Assembly: GCF_001425005.1 (NCBI RefSeq)
Contig: NZ_LMDB01000012.1
Location: forward strand, 963,407-1,027,406
Direction: 5' to 3'
Origin: Duganella sp. Root336D2
Lineage (GTDB): Bacteria > Pseudomonadota > Gammaproteobacteria > Burkholderiales > Burkholderiaceae_D
Length of the DNA stretch: 64,000 bases
How positions within the stretch are numbered: the stretch's first letter is position 1; each line of letters starts with the position of its first letter. Under the pieces are notes generated by a model that saw only the letters and a list, made by a program, of their open reading frames with translations, ran no database searches and was not told where the DNA came from. The position numbers and the translations under genes are program-made. Of this stretch, positions 51,491 through 62,753 are shown one piece after another.

Positions 51491-52560
51491 AGAAGAGCAT
51501 GCCAGGGCAGGTAGTGCTGGTGCTGCAGGGCGGCGGTGCGCTGGGCGCCTACCAGCTGGGCGTTTACCAGGCCATGCACGAAGCCGGCGTGGAACCGGAC
51601 TGGGTGATCGGCACCTCGATCGGTGCCCTGAATGGCGCCATCATCGCAGGTAATCCGCCCGAGCAGCGTTTGCCTCGCCTGCGCGCCTTCTGGGAGGCCA
51701 TGGAACGCCACGATATTTTCGGCAGCCTGCCGCCGGCGTTTGCCAACGCGCTCACGCTGGCGCAAGGCATTCCGGCATTCTTCGATCCCAACCCGCTCGC
51801 CTGGTGGAACCCCGCCGCGCCGCTGGGCGTGGAGAACGCCTCGTTCTACCGTACCAATGCGCTGCGCAATACCCTCGAAGGGCTAGTGGACCTGGCCTAC
51901 CTGAACGAGCGCCACACGCGCCTGACCGTAGGCGCGGTGAATGCCCGCAATGGTGTGATGCGCTACTTCGACACGCGCAAGGAAGCGCTGGAACTGTCGC
52001 ATGTGATCGCGTCCGGCGCGATTCCGCCGGCTTTTCCCGCGGTGCGCATCGGCAGCGAACCGTATTGGGATGGCGGCATCTATTCCAATACGCCGATCGA
52101 GGCGGTGCTGGATGACGAACCGCGGCGCGATTCGGTGATTTTCTCGGTTCAGGTGTGGAACCCGGACGGCAGCGAGCCGCAAAGCGTGCTGGATGTGCTG
52201 GAGAAGCACAAGGAAATCCAGTATGCCAGCCGCGCCAGCCATATTGAGCAGCAGCGCAAGCTGCACCGCCTGCGGCGCGTGATTCGCGAACTGGCGATGA
52301 AGCTTCCAGAGGACGTGCGCGCCACGCCGGAAGTACGCGTGCTGGCGCTGTGGGGCTGCGGCACTTCGATGCACGTGGTGCTGCTGAAGGCGCCGCACTT
52401 GAGCTGCGAAGACCATACCAAAGATATCGACTTTTCGAGCGCCGGCATCAGCCAGCGCTGGCAGGCCGGCTACGCGGATGCGCAGCGGGCGTTCATGGCA
52501 AAGCCGTGGGCCGCGGCAGCGGACACTTTCGAGGGGATCGCCATTCACGAGCAATTTTAG
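51487..52560 (+). CDS. patatin-like phospholipase
   Basis: 357 residues. Oxyanion motif VLVLQGGGALGAYQLGVYQA, catalytic Ser in WVIGTSIGALNGAIIAG (GTSIG) and Asp in YWDGGIYSNTPIEAVL (DGG): all patatin hallmarks are intact. The C-terminal 120 residues (VLDVLEKHKEIQYASRASHI and a DUF3734-like region) resemble the cytoplasmic patatin group of proteobacteria. It has no signal peptide. The GTG start overlaps the preceding stop; an ATG at 51499 is an alternative. It probably deacylates lipids at the inner membrane. Confidence 0.88.
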   Translation: MKKSMPGQVVLVLQGGGALGAYQLGVYQAMHEAGVEPDWVIGTSIGALNGAIIAGNPPEQRLPRLRAFWEAMERHDIFGSLPPAFANALTLAQGIPAFFDPNPLAWWNPAAPLGVENASFYRTNALRNTLEGLVDLAYLNERHTRLTVGAVNARNGVMRYFDTRKEALELSHVIASGAIPPAFPAVRIGSEPYWDGGIYSNTPIEAVLDDEPRRDSVIFSVQVWNPDGSEPQSVLDVLEKHKEIQYASRASHIEQQRKLHRLRRVIRELAMKLPEDVRATPEVRVLALWGCGTSMHVVLLKAPHLSCEDHTKDIDFSSAGISQRWQAGYADAQRAFMAKPWAAAADTFEGIAIHEQF

Positions 52561-52575
52561 CTATCGATTTCATAG
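52561..52575. promoter_or_regulatory. OxyR-like half-site pair before the catalase gene
   Basis: CTAT (52561-52564), seven bases, ATAG (52572-52575): the inner half of the OxyR pattern ATAG-N7-CTAT-N7-ATAG-N7-CTAT. The outer tetramers are only partial matches (GCAA and CAAA). A -10-like TAGAAT (52610-52615) lies about 35 bp downstream, and catalase genes are classic OxyR targets. It begins right after the patatin stop codon. Confidence 0.4.
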
Positions 52576-52647
52576 ATTTAATCAAATTTATTAATCGACC
52601 GTGTCTCTTTAGAATGATTTTCACCGATCACATGAAGGAGCCAGTAA

Positions 52648-54111
52648 ATGAGCCAGACCCCTATCACCACCGCATCCGGCATTCCAGTCGTCGATAACCA
52701 GAACTCCCTGACTGCCGGCCCGCGTGGGCCCGTCCTGCTGCAGGACTTCCACCTGATTGAAAAGCTCCAGCATTTCAACCGCGAGCGCATTCCAGAGCGC
52801 GTGGTGCACGCCAAAGGCTCCGGCGCCTACGGCACCTTCACCGTCACCCACGACATCAGCAGATACACCAAAGCCAAGCTGTTTGCGGCCATCGGCAAGC
52901 AGACCGAAACCTTCGTCCGTTTTTCCACGGTTGGCGGCGAACGTGGCAGCGCCGATACCGAGCGCGATCCGCGCGGCTTCGCGGTTCGTTTCTACACCGA
53001 GGAAGGCAACTGGGACCTGGTCGGCAATAACACTCCGATGTTCTTCATCAAGGACGGCATCAAGTTCCCGGACTTCATCCACACCCAGAAGCGCGACCCG
53101 CAGACCAACCTGAAATCGCCGACCATGATGTTCGATTTCTGGAGCAGGACGCCGGAGTCCCTGCACCAGGTCACCATGCTGTTCAGCGATCGCGGCACGC
53201 CGGACGGCTACCGCCATATGGACGGTTTCGGCAGCCATACCTTCAGCCTGATTAACGCTGCCGGCGAACGCGTGTATGTGAAGTGGCACCTCAAGACCAG
53301 GCAGGGCATCAAGAACCTGAGCGCGGCGGATGCGACGCGCCTGGCCGGCTCTGATCCGGACCATGCGCAGCGCGACCTGTTCAGCGCCATCGCTTCCGGC
53401 GACTTCCCGCAATGGGAGGTGAAGGTGCAGGTGGCGAGCGAGCAGCAATTGGCGGCATGGGAGCAGCGCACCGGGTGGAACCCGTTCGACCTGACCAAGG
53501 TGTGGCCGCATGCGGACTTCCCGCTGATTCCTGTCGGCGTGCTGGAACTGAACCGCAATCCGGTCAACTATCACGCGGAAGTGGAGCAGGCGGCGCTGTC
53601 GCCTGCCAACGTGGTGCCTGGCCTGGGCTATTCCCCGGACAAGATGCTGCAGGCGCGTTTGTTCGCTTACCACGATGCGCAGCTGTACCGTGTGGGTACT
53701 AATCACCAGCACTTGCCGGTGAATGCGCCGCGCTGTCCTTTCCATAACCAGCAGCGCGATGGCGCCATGGCTGCGGGCTTTGGCGGTGCGGAGCAGAATT
53801 ATGCGGCGACCGAGGCGGCGGGTTCCAATCCACAGGGGATGGGGCATGGCGAGCCGGAGCTGGCATTGGGCGGCGGGGCAGGGCGCTACGATGGGCGGGG
53901 CAAGGAAGATGACTACACCCAGGCGGGGAACCTGTTCCGCTTGCTGCCTGAGCAGGAGAAGCTGAACCTGTTTGACAATATTGCCGGGCCGCTGAGCCAG
54001 GTGAGTGATGAGATTATCCAGCGCCAGTTGGGGCATTTTGATAAGGCCGATGCGGGCTATGGCGCGGGCGTGCGGGCGGCGTTGAAGGCACGGGGCCGCA
54101 ACGTCGACTGA
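52648..54111 (+). CDS. katA: monofunctional heme catalase, small-subunit clade
   Basis: 487 residues, normal small-subunit length. Active-site His in RIPERVVHAKGSGAYGTFTV, the catalase triad Asn in LVGNNTPMFFIKDGIKFPDF, and the proximal Tyr motif RLFAYHDAQLYRVGTNHQHL. It decomposes H2O2 to water and oxygen in the cytosol. GGAG is upstream of the ATG; OxyR-like and -10 boxes lie in the 87-bp leader. The C-terminal 90 residues (GGGAGRYDGRGKEDDYTQAG) are glycine-rich. It is followed by a dispersed palindrome. Confidence 0.95.
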   Translation: MSQTPITTASGIPVVDNQNSLTAGPRGPVLLQDFHLIEKLQHFNRERIPERVVHAKGSGAYGTFTVTHDISRYTKAKLFAAIGKQTETFVRFSTVGGERGSADTERDPRGFAVRFYTEEGNWDLVGNNTPMFFIKDGIKFPDFIHTQKRDPQTNLKSPTMMFDFWSRTPESLHQVTMLFSDRGTPDGYRHMDGFGSHTFSLINAAGERVYVKWHLKTRQGIKNLSAADATRLAGSDPDHAQRDLFSAIASGDFPQWEVKVQVASEQQLAAWEQRTGWNPFDLTKVWPHADFPLIPVGVLELNRNPVNYHAEVEQAALSPANVVPGLGYSPDKMLQARLFAYHDAQLYRVGTNHQHLPVNAPRCPFHNQQRDGAMAAGFGGAEQNYAATEAAGSNPQGMGHGEPELALGGGAGRYDGRGKEDDYTQAGNLFRLLPEQEKLNLFDNIAGPLSQVSDEIIQRQLGHFDKADAGYGAGVRAALKARGRNVD

Positions 54112-54136
54112 AAACCGGCCTGCGGCAGTCGCGTAT

Positions 54137-54178
54137 CCGGTGTCAGGCCGTAAGGGTCTGGCACCGGATTACCGGTTT
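54137..54178. repeat. GGTGTCAGG-type palindrome, dispersed-repeat copy
   Basis: CCGGTGTCAGGCC (54137-54149) and GGTCTGGCACCGG (54155-54167) are inverted with two differences, both compatible with G-U pairs in RNA. The right arm block from 54154 to 54178 (GGGTCTGGCACCGG then ATTACCGGTTT) matches the block after the 43.65-kb palindrome. It lies between katA and the M14 peptidase gene. Confidence 0.7.
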
Positions 54179-54230
54179 GGGTGTGTACAATATCGTTTCC
54201 GATCAACCCAAGCCTCTGAACGGGACAGTA

Positions 54231-55355
54231 ATGACCATCAAAATCAGCCAGAATTTCGACTCTGGCGCCATCGAAGTAGTCCGCGCCGACAATGCCGCGA
54301 ACATCGAACTGAAACTTCGCAAGGACAACGCCGCCGACATCCACCAGTGGTTCCACTTCCGCCTGCAGGGCGCACGTGGCGAAGCGGTGACGATGAAGTT
54401 CCTGAACGCCGGCGATGCAACCTACGCCAAAGGCTTCGAAGACTACAACGCTGCCGCCAGCTACGATGGCGAAAACTGGTTCCGCGTCCCGACCTCTTTC
54501 GATGGCCATGTAATGACCATCAAACACACGCCGCATAACGACAGCGTGTACTACGCTTACTTCGAGCCGTACTCGTGGGAGCGCCACCTGCGCCTGTTGG
54601 GCGAAGTGGCCGAGAACCCGATCGCGCGCGTGTTGGATATCGGCTCCACCGTCGATGGCCGCGACATGAACCTGGTCGTCATTGGCGAGCCGGAAGCTGA
54701 AAAGAAAATCTGGTTCATCGCCCGCCAGCACCCAGGCGAATCGATGGCCGAATGGTTCACCGAAGGCCTGATCGATTCCCTGCTGGACGACGCCAACCCG
54801 ATCGCACGCAAGCTGCTGCAGCGCTGCTGCTTCTACATCGTGCCAAACATGAATCCGGACGGCTCGACCCGCGGCAACCTGCGCACCAACGCGGCAGGCG
54901 CAAACCTGAACCGCGAATGGATGACGCCTTCGCTGGAGCGTTCGCCTGAAGTGCTGTGCGTGAAACAGAAGATCCACGAAACCGGCGTCGATATGTTCTT
55001 CGACATCCACGGCGATGAGGCGCTGCCTTACAACTTCGTGGCCGGTAATGAAATGCTGGAGAACTTCACGCCGGAGCAGATGGCGCGCCAGAAGAACTTC
55101 ATCGACCGCTACAAGAACGCCACGCCGGACTTCCAGGATGCGGTTGGCTATGCGCCTTCCAAGTACAAGGAAGACATGCTGACCCTGGCGTCCAAATACA
55201 TCGGCCACCACTTCCAGGTGCTGTCGCTGACGCTGGAAATGCCGTTCAAGGATAACGCGGACCTGCCGGTTCCTGCCGTCGGCTGGAACGGTGCGCGTAG
55301 CGCGGCGCTGGGTGCGGCAATCCTGCAGCCTATCCTGCTGTCGCTGGACGAGTAA
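54231..55355 (+). CDS. M14-family zinc carboxypeptidase, cytosolic type
   Basis: 374 residues from the ATG at 54231 (GGGACAG upstream; the GTG at 54177 lies in the palindrome). Residues 1-120 form a beta-sandwich N-domain (NIELKLRKDNAADIHQWFHF). The peptidase domain has the zinc site WFIARQHPGESMAEWFTEGL (HPGE, HxxE motif), RTNAAGANLNREWM (Arg and Asn-Arg), DMFFDIHGDEALPYNF (His) and a catalytic Glu in LSLTLEMPFKD. These features match the cytosolic carboxypeptidase group that cleaves C-terminal peptides. It is 4 bp from the CYTH gene, so they form an operon. Confidence 0.85.
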   Translation: MTIKISQNFDSGAIEVVRADNAANIELKLRKDNAADIHQWFHFRLQGARGEAVTMKFLNAGDATYAKGFEDYNAAASYDGENWFRVPTSFDGHVMTIKHTPHNDSVYYAYFEPYSWERHLRLLGEVAENPIARVLDIGSTVDGRDMNLVVIGEPEAEKKIWFIARQHPGESMAEWFTEGLIDSLLDDANPIARKLLQRCCFYIVPNMNPDGSTRGNLRTNAAGANLNREWMTPSLERSPEVLCVKQKIHETGVDMFFDIHGDEALPYNFVAGNEMLENFTPEQMARQKNFIDRYKNATPDFQDAVGYAPSKYKEDMLTLASKYIGHHFQVLSLTLEMPFKDNADLPVPAVGWNGARSAALGAAILQPILLSLDE

Positions 55356-55359
55356 GCAG

Positions 55360-55830
55360 ATGGGGATCGAGATCGAACGCAAGTTCCTGGTCGCCGGTGA
55401 CGGCTGGCGCACGCAAGGCGAGCCGGTGCTGCTGCGCCAGGGCTACCTGTCCTCGCATGCCGAGCGCACGGTGCGTGTGCGCATCGAGGGTGAGCGGGCG
55501 GTCTTGACCATCAAGAGCAAGAGCGTGGGCGCGGCGCGCGGGGAGTGGGAGTATCCCGTGCCCATTGCCGACGCCGCTGAACTGCTGGACCGGCTGTGCG
55601 AGCGGCCGCTGATCGAGAAGTACCGCCGCCGTATTCCTGTCGGCGGCTTCGTATGGGAAGTGGACGAGTTCCTCGGCGAGAATGCGGGCCTCGTTGTCGC
55701 GGAAATTGAATTGCCGGCTGAGGATGCTTTATTTGACAAGCCGGACTGGGCTGGCGAAGAAGTCACCCACGATTTGCGCTACTTTAATTCAAACCTGATC
55801 AAGCAGCCGTACTCCACTTGGAAGCGATGA
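55360..55830 (+). CDS. CYTH-domain protein (triphosphate tunnel metalloenzyme)
   Basis: 156 residues. MGIEIERKFLVAGDGW carries the ExExK signature of CYTH. The alternating acidic and basic strands (RTVRVRIEGERAVLTIKSKS, RPLIEKYRRRIPVGGFVWEV, LVVAEIELPAEDALFD) build the tunnel that holds metals and triphosphates. The family includes triphosphatases and class IV adenylate cyclases; the size fits the inorganic triphosphatase-like YgiF/NeuTTM short group. It is in an operon with the M14 peptidase. Its end is followed by the 132-bp palindrome. Confidence 0.88.
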   Translation: MGIEIERKFLVAGDGWRTQGEPVLLRQGYLSSHAERTVRVRIEGERAVLTIKSKSVGAARGEWEYPVPIADAAELLDRLCERPLIEKYRRRIPVGGFVWEVDEFLGENAGLVVAEIELPAEDALFDKPDWAGEEVTHDLRYFNSNLIKQPYSTWKR

Positions 55831-55840
55831 AACGGGAATT

Positions 55841-55972
55841 CGGTGCCAGGTCTGTCATTCGGACATCCAGTCGATTTGCTTGATCTTCCTCAATACGCAA
55901 TTAAGACGCATTTTGCGTATTGAGAAAGATCAAACGATAGCGCTAGCTGTCCAAATGACAGACCTGGCACCG
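55841..55972. repeat. 132-bp nested palindrome (GGTGCCAGGTCTG type)
   Basis: Outer arms CGGTGCCAGGTCTGTCATT... (55841-55866) and their reverse complement (to 55972) enclose a second perfect inverted pair, TTGATCTT/AAGATCAA and CTCAATACGCA/TGCGTATTGAG. The element contains the module TCGGACA seen in the 10.23-kb palindrome. It sits between the CYTH gene and the terminator at 55977-56007. It has no gene and no flanking direct repeat that I can see, so it is best viewed as a miniature, non-autonomous repeat. Confidence 0.75.
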
Positions 55973-55976
55973 GATT

Positions 55977-56007
55977 AAAAAAGCCCGCGTTGATCGCGGG
56001 CTTTTTT
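55977..56007. terminator. bidirectional intrinsic terminator
   Basis: Perfect 13-bp stem AAAAAAGCCCGCG (55977-55989) with CGCGGGCTTTTTT (55995-56007), loop of five. T-runs on both strands terminate both the CYTH transcript and the convergent DUF2863 gene, whose stop lies 4 bp away. Confidence 0.9.
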
Positions 56008-56010
56008 GTC

Positions 56011-57279
56011 TTAGTGGAAGTGCTCGGTGCCGGTGGCGGAGTCTTCCGGCATTTCGGCGTGGACCAGCTCGCCTGATGGATCGGCGAAGAGGGGCGCGCC
56101 GCAGTCGTCGCAGTATTCGGCGACATACTTTTCGCCCAGCTTCTTCACCTGCGATACGCCGGCGGCGTTCAGGTGCTCGACGATCTCCTCGACCGGTGTG
56201 CGCGGCTTGAGCAGTTCGGCCAGCGTGGTGCCGGACAAGCCTTCGGCCGGCGTGCCTTCCTCGTCCTCCTGGCCGTACAGCGGCCACACCACGCCGTACA
56301 TCACGTCGCTGTCGGAACGACGCGTGAAGGCGACGCGGTATTCATCCACCTGGCCATCCGGCGCGGATTCATCGCCGAAGCCGGCAATCACCGCACGCAG
56401 GTCGGACGGCTCGCAATCCAGCGAATGCGTCAGGTAATGCACGGCGGCGCGGATCGAGACCGGACGGATCAGCTTGTCGGCTTCGCGGCAGCCGGTGTAA
56501 TAGGCTTCCGGCAGCAGCAGTTCGACGCCGCAACCCGGCAACAGGCGCGCCACGGTCGGCGTGGCTTGCGTGGTCCATGCTGCCAGCGCATCGCGCCGAG
56601 CTTCGGCCTGGGCGGCGTGATGGGCGGGCTCCTGCCAGCGGAACAAGGGGCCATTGTGCGGCGCCACCACGGCTACCATCAGGTAGCGGGTATCGGCCAG
56701 GAAGGGCGCGGTTTCCACCACCTTGCTGTCGGATTTGACGGCCTGGCCTTTGAGCGCAGCTTGCGCCAGCTTGTGCACCTTCGAATAGGCTTCGGCATGG
56801 GTGCGCGGCAGCTGGTCGATCGAATACAGGGTGGACGACATCGCCATATGCGTGCCATCGGCCAGCAGGTGGGCGGAGAAGTGCGCCGACAGGGTGTTCA
56901 GGATGTCGGACGGGATCTGGCCCGAGGCAATCGAGAAGCGCGTCCAGGCCAGCACCGGTGCTGCCACCAGCAGGATGTCGTACTCGCGCGATTCGCCGTC
57001 GACTTCCACCACGATGGTGTCGGATTCGCTGACCGCTTCCACGCTGTCCATCAGGATGTCGTAGGCAGGCAGGTCCAGGCTGAACAGCGAGTTCAGGGCC
57101 GAGTCGACAGTATCCTGGTGTCCTGTGCGCAGCAATTTGTGCAGTTGGACATCCAGCGCCCGCTCCCAGTTACGCTCTTCAATGCGGCTGGCGGCCTGGC
57201 CCAGGGCTTGGGCGAGGGAGATAAGGCGCTGGCTGTCGGCAGATAATTTGTGGGTTGAATCTTTGGATGGGCGACGCAT
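56011..57279 (-). CDS. DUF2863 family protein
   Basis: 422 residues from the ATG at 57279 (MRRPSKDSTHKLSADSQRLI). The frame opens further upstream but the family starts here. It is a soluble protein with a helical N-terminal half (ASRIEERNWERALDVQLHKL, DTVDSALNSLFSLDLPAYDI), acidic blocks, and a C-terminal Cys-rich ending (EYCDDCGAPLFADPSGE). DUF2863 is limited to Burkholderiales and has no known function. No signal peptide. It is transcribed alone, with terminator hairpins on both sides. Confidence 0.85.
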   Translation of the reverse strand: MRRPSKDSTHKLSADSQRLISLAQALGQAASRIEERNWERALDVQLHKLLRTGHQDTVDSALNSLFSLDLPAYDILMDSVEAVSESDTIVVEVDGESREYDILLVAAPVLAWTRFSIASGQIPSDILNTLSAHFSAHLLADGTHMAMSSTLYSIDQLPRTHAEAYSKVHKLAQAALKGQAVKSDSKVVETAPFLADTRYLMVAVVAPHNGPLFRWQEPAHHAAQAEARRDALAAWTTQATPTVARLLPGCGVELLLPEAYYTGCREADKLIRPVSIRAAVHYLTHSLDCEPSDLRAVIAGFGDESAPDGQVDEYRVAFTRRSDSDVMYGVVWPLYGQEDEEGTPAEGLSGTTLAELLKPRTPVEEIVEHLNAAGVSQVKKLGEKYVAEYCDDCGAPLFADPSGELVHAEMPEDSATGTEHFH

Positions 57280-57368
57280 AGCGCTTTTCTTAATGAAAAA
57301 GGAAACCTTGGTACCCTTATTGTAGTGGATTCGGCAAGAGTTGGCGGCAAATGAACAGGACAATAAAA

Positions 57369-57390
57369 AACGCCACCCGAAGGTGGCGTT
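57369..57390 (-). terminator. intrinsic terminator downstream of acnA
   Basis: Stem AACGCCACC (57369-57377) with GGTGGCGTT (57382-57390), loop CGAA. On the minus strand it is followed by TTTTTTATTG. It is the second of two tandem hairpins after acnA. Confidence 0.85.
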
Positions 57391-57398
57391 AGTTGCTT

Positions 57399-57423
57399 AA
57401 AAAATGGGGTACGTCCCCATTTT

Positions 57424-57425
<2 letters not shown>
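57399..57425. repeat. GGGGTACGTCCCC palindrome overlapping the acnA stop codon
   Basis: Perfect 11-bp arms AAAAAATGGGG (57399-57409) and CCCCATTTTTT (57415-57425), loop TACGT. The acnA stop codon (57424-57426) overlaps the right arm. As RNA it ends in a U-run and so can terminate acnA. Its composition (GGGGTACGTCCCC with A/T arms) places it among the palindromic elements seen elsewhere in the window. Confidence 0.75.
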
Positions 57426-60132
<2,707 letters not shown>

Positions 60133-60148
60133 GTCCTCTCCTTATTGA

Positions 60149-60550
60149 TTAAAGTCCGAGCGCTTGATCAGATGTCTTGCATTCGTTCGCCAGTTGGCGG
60201 TTCACCTTGGAATCCAGCAGCATGCCCTTGGCAGGGATGCCGATCCAGATCAGGCCTGCAATCTTGTTCTCGAAGCGTTGCGCACCGGTGGAGGTGGCTT
60301 CGCGAGTCAGGCGGTGCAGGCGGTTCTTCCAGCGCATGACGATGCTGTTGCCGTCGTCGGCGCTGCTGTAAATGGTGATCTTGTTGCCCAGCTCGCAGGC
60401 GTAATTGGTCGCCGTGCGCCCGCTCACGCTCGATTCCGACTCGCCTTGGGTGGCGGCGGGTTTGGCGGCTTTTTTAGGGGCTGCATGTGCGGATGGGGCG
60501 GCGATGGCGAGGGCCATGGCGCAGGCGGTGATCAGTTTCATAAACGACAT
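60149..60550 (-). CDS. MliC-like lysozyme-inhibitor domain protein
   Basis: 133 residues from the ATG at 60550. The signal peptide MSFMKLITACAMALAIAAPS, then AHA, is followed by a Lys/Ala-rich linker. The NYACELGNKITIYSSADDGN and IVMRWKNRLHRLTREATSTG regions resemble the MliC/PliC domain, with YACE at the start, and it ends with VNRQLANECKTSDQ, a Cys pair likely forming a disulfide. Known members block c-type lysozyme in the periplasm. The start codon overlaps the HpcH stop, and acnA follows by 16 bp; a role tied to the TCA genes is not evident. Confidence 0.75.
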   Translation of the reverse strand: MSFMKLITACAMALAIAAPSAHAAPKKAAKPAATQGESESSVSGRTATNYACELGNKITIYSSADDGNSIVMRWKNRLHRLTREATSTGAQRFENKIAGLIWIGIPAKGMLLDSKVNRQLANECKTSDQALGL

Positions 60551-61551
60551 TATTGGGTTCCTTTTGATTCGGCCACCCCGACTAGGGCGGCAACGGAGTC
60601 CGGCAGCGGCAGGCCTGCGAGCTTGGCTCGCTGCAGAACCGTCCAATAATAGCGATAGCTCGCGCGGTCATGCAAGCGACCATGCTGGTTAATCGGGCCC
60701 CACTGTACCTTCTCTGCCTCATGCAGGATGGTTGCGGCCTCGTTTACCTCGGATGCACGCGGCGTAAATGCTTTTATGACAGGTTTTATCTGACTCGGGT
60801 GGATGCTCCACATGCGCGTGAAGCCGAATTCCGCAGCTGCGCGCTGGGCGTCGGTCGCCACCACGGCGGAGTCCTTGATTTCAGTGGTGACGTTATGCGA
60901 CGGCACCTTGCCGTGCGCGTGGCAGGCGGCGGCGATTTCCAGCTTGGCGCGCACCACCAGCGGGTGGGTGAACTGGCCCGGCGTGCGCATCGCGCTGCCC
61001 GGCACGGCCCCGTAGTGGGCCGAGACGAAGTCCATGATGCCGAAGGACAGGCATTCCACCTGGGGCAGGGCGGCGATATCGTGCACGTCGCGCAGCGCGC
61101 CGTGGGTCTCGATCAGCACGTGCACCGGCACCGGCGATGTGCGGCCGGACCTGGCGGCATGCTTGTTCACCAGTTCGATAGCGCGCGCGACTTCCTGCAC
61201 GCTTTCCGGCTTGGGAATCACGATATAGGCCAGCTTGTGGCCTGCTTCGGTACAGATGATTTCGACGTCGCGCTCGAAGAACGCGCTGTTGACGTCGTGC
61301 ACGCGGGCGCCGATGCGGTTGAAGGCATTGGCTTCGTCCAGCAGCAGCAGGGCGACCAGCTTGGCGTGGGATTCTTCGTTGCCGGCGGCGGCGCCGTCCT
61401 CGCAATCGAAGGTGATGTCGAACAGGGGACCAAGCTCTTGTTGCAGGGCCATGGATTTGCGCATCAGCTTTTCACTGCCGGCGTAGTGGTCGCAGGCAGG
61501 GAGCAGCAGCGGCTGGCGTGTGCCCTGGAATAAAACCTCGGATGGATGCAT
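60550..61551 (-). CDS. HpcH/HpaI aldolase/citrate lyase beta-type protein
   Basis: 333 residues from the ATG at 61551 (MHPSEVLFQG); a longer frame to 61632 is possible but adds a basic tail. A TIM-barrel lyase of the CitE/malyl-CoA lyase group: FDITFDCEDGAAAGNEESHA, PVPVHVLIETHGALRDVHDI (metal Glu), SFGIMDFVSAHYG (metal Asp), and GFTRMWSIHPSQIKPVIKAF. Mg(2+)-dependent C-C cleavage of acyl-CoA thioesters or 2-keto acids is known for the family; the substrate is not determined. It is second in a run starting at mdh and overlaps the MliC-like gene, so it is translationally coupled to it. Confidence 0.8.
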   Translation of the reverse strand: MHPSEVLFQGTRQPLLLPACDHYAGSEKLMRKSMALQQELGPLFDITFDCEDGAAAGNEESHAKLVALLLLDEANAFNRIGARVHDVNSAFFERDVEIICTEAGHKLAYIVIPKPESVQEVARAIELVNKHAARSGRTSPVPVHVLIETHGALRDVHDIAALPQVECLSFGIMDFVSAHYGAVPGSAMRTPGQFTHPLVVRAKLEIAAACHAHGKVPSHNVTTEIKDSAVVATDAQRAAAEFGFTRMWSIHPSQIKPVIKAFTPRASEVNEAATILHEAEKVQWGPINQHGRLHDRASYRYYWTVLQRAKLAGLPLPDSVAALVGVAESKGTQ

Positions 61552-61574
61552 TGGTGCGTTAGATGAAACAACAG

Positions 61575-61597
61575 CCGCGCTGCCATCGGCAGCGCGG
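61575..61597 (-). terminator. hairpin between mdh and the HpcH-type gene
   Basis: Perfect 10-bp stem CCGCGCTGCC (61575-61584) with GGCAGCGCGG (61588-61597), loop ATC. It lies 48 bp past the mdh stop. On the minus strand it is followed by CTGTTGTTTC, only partly U-rich, so it may attenuate rather than fully stop transcription into the next genes. Confidence 0.55.
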
Positions 61598-61644
61598 CGG
61601 GTACGGCGGAGCGGTGGTTTAACCGGTTCCACTGTAAGAGACGA

Positions 61645-62634
61645 TTATGGCAGCAGGTGCTTCACGCCTTCACGCTCTTCGGTCAGTTCCTTCAGCGTGA
61701 TGTTGATGCGCTCTTGCGAGAAGGCGTCGATGTCCAGGCCCTGGACAATCTTATATTCGCCGTTTTCGCAGATCACCGGGAAGCCGAACATGGTGCCTTC
61801 AGGGATGCCGTAGGAGCCGTCGGATGGGATGCCCATGGTGGTCCACTTGCCGTTGGTGCCCAGGACCCAGTCGCGCACGTGGTCGATTGCTGCCGAAGCT
61901 GCCGAAGCTGCCGAGGACAGGCCGCGTGCTTCGATGATCGCTGCGCCGCGCTTGCCCACGGTTGGCAGGAAGGTGTTGGCGTTCCATTCCTGGTCGTTGA
62001 TCATGTCCTTGACCGATGCGCCGTCGATGGTGGCGAAGCGGTAGTCGGCGTACATGGTTGGCGAGTGGTTGCCCCATACGCACATCTTTTCGATGTCCTT
62101 GACGGCCTTGCCGGTCTTGGTGGCGATCTGGGACAGGGCGCGGTTGTGGTCCAGGCGCAGCATGGCGGTGAAGTTCTTCGCTGGCAGCGATGGAGCGGAC
62201 TTCATGGCGATGTAGGCGTTGGTGTTGGCTGGGTTGCCCACCACCAGAACCTTGATGTTGCGCGAAGCGACGGCGTCCAGCGCCTTGCCTTGCACGGTGA
62301 AGATCTGCGCATTGGCTTCCAGCAGGTCTTTACGCTCCATGCCTGGGCCGCGAGGACGGGCGCCAACCAGCAGGGCCACGTCGGCGTCCTTGAAGGCGGT
62401 CATCGGGTCTGAGTGGGCGCTCATGCCGGCAACCAGGGGGAACGCGCAGTCGTCGATTTCCATCATCACGCCTTTCAGCGCTTTCTGGGCCTTCTCGTCA
62501 GGGATTTCCAGCAGTTGCAGGATGACTGGCTGGTCTTTGCCCAGCATGTCGCCGTTGGCGATACGGAACAGCAGGGAATAGCCGATCTGGCCGGCGGCGC
62601 CGGTAACGGCAACACGCATTGGGGTTTTAGCCAT
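61645..62634 (-). CDS. mdh: NAD-dependent malate dehydrogenase
   Basis: 329 residues from the ATG at 62634 (GGAG 7 bases upstream). The cytosolic-type MDH common in Burkholderiales: [20 protein letters not shown] (Rossmann), [20 protein letters not shown] (catalytic loop region), [14 protein letters not shown], and [20 protein letters not shown] (the proton-relay His). It oxidises malate in the TCA cycle. It has a divergent GntR regulator with an operator-like palindrome between. A short SAASAAS repeat (codons near 61890) is normal for the family. Confidence 0.97.
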   Translation of the reverse strand: MAKTPMRVAVTGAAGQIGYSLLFRIANGDMLGKDQPVILQLLEIPDEKAQKALKGVMMEIDDCAFPLVAGMSAHSDPMTAFKDADVALLVGARPRGPGMERKDLLEANAQIFTVQGKALDAVASRNIKVLVVGNPANTNAYIAMKSAPSLPAKNFTAMLRLDHNRALSQIATKTGKAVKDIEKMCVWGNHSPTMYADYRFATIDGASVKDMINDQEWNANTFLPTVGKRGAAIIEARGLSSAASAASAAIDHVRDWVLGTNGKWTTMGIPSDGSYGIPEGTMFGFPVICENGEYKIVQGLDIDAFSQERINITLKELTEEREGVKHLLP

Positions 62635-62733
62635 GGTGAATCTCCAAAGTGGACGTGAAAACGGTGTAAGCTCGTAATGATACGACAATTCGGGCGAGTG
62701 TAGGCGCCTGTCGACTGGCTGTCAATCCTATCT

Positions 62734-62753
62734 TATGTCTTATATAAGACATA
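62734..62753. promoter_or_regulatory. palindromic operator between mdh and the GntR gene
   Basis: A perfect 20-bp palindrome, TATGTCTTATATAAGACATA (62734-62753), lies in the 174-bp divergent region. It is flanked by CTTAT (62732-62736) and a second ATAAG (62753-62757), so half-sites repeat. GntR-family dimers bind such sequences. It probably lets the adjacent regulator act on itself and mdh, and possibly on the sdh genes next door. Confidence 0.7.
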
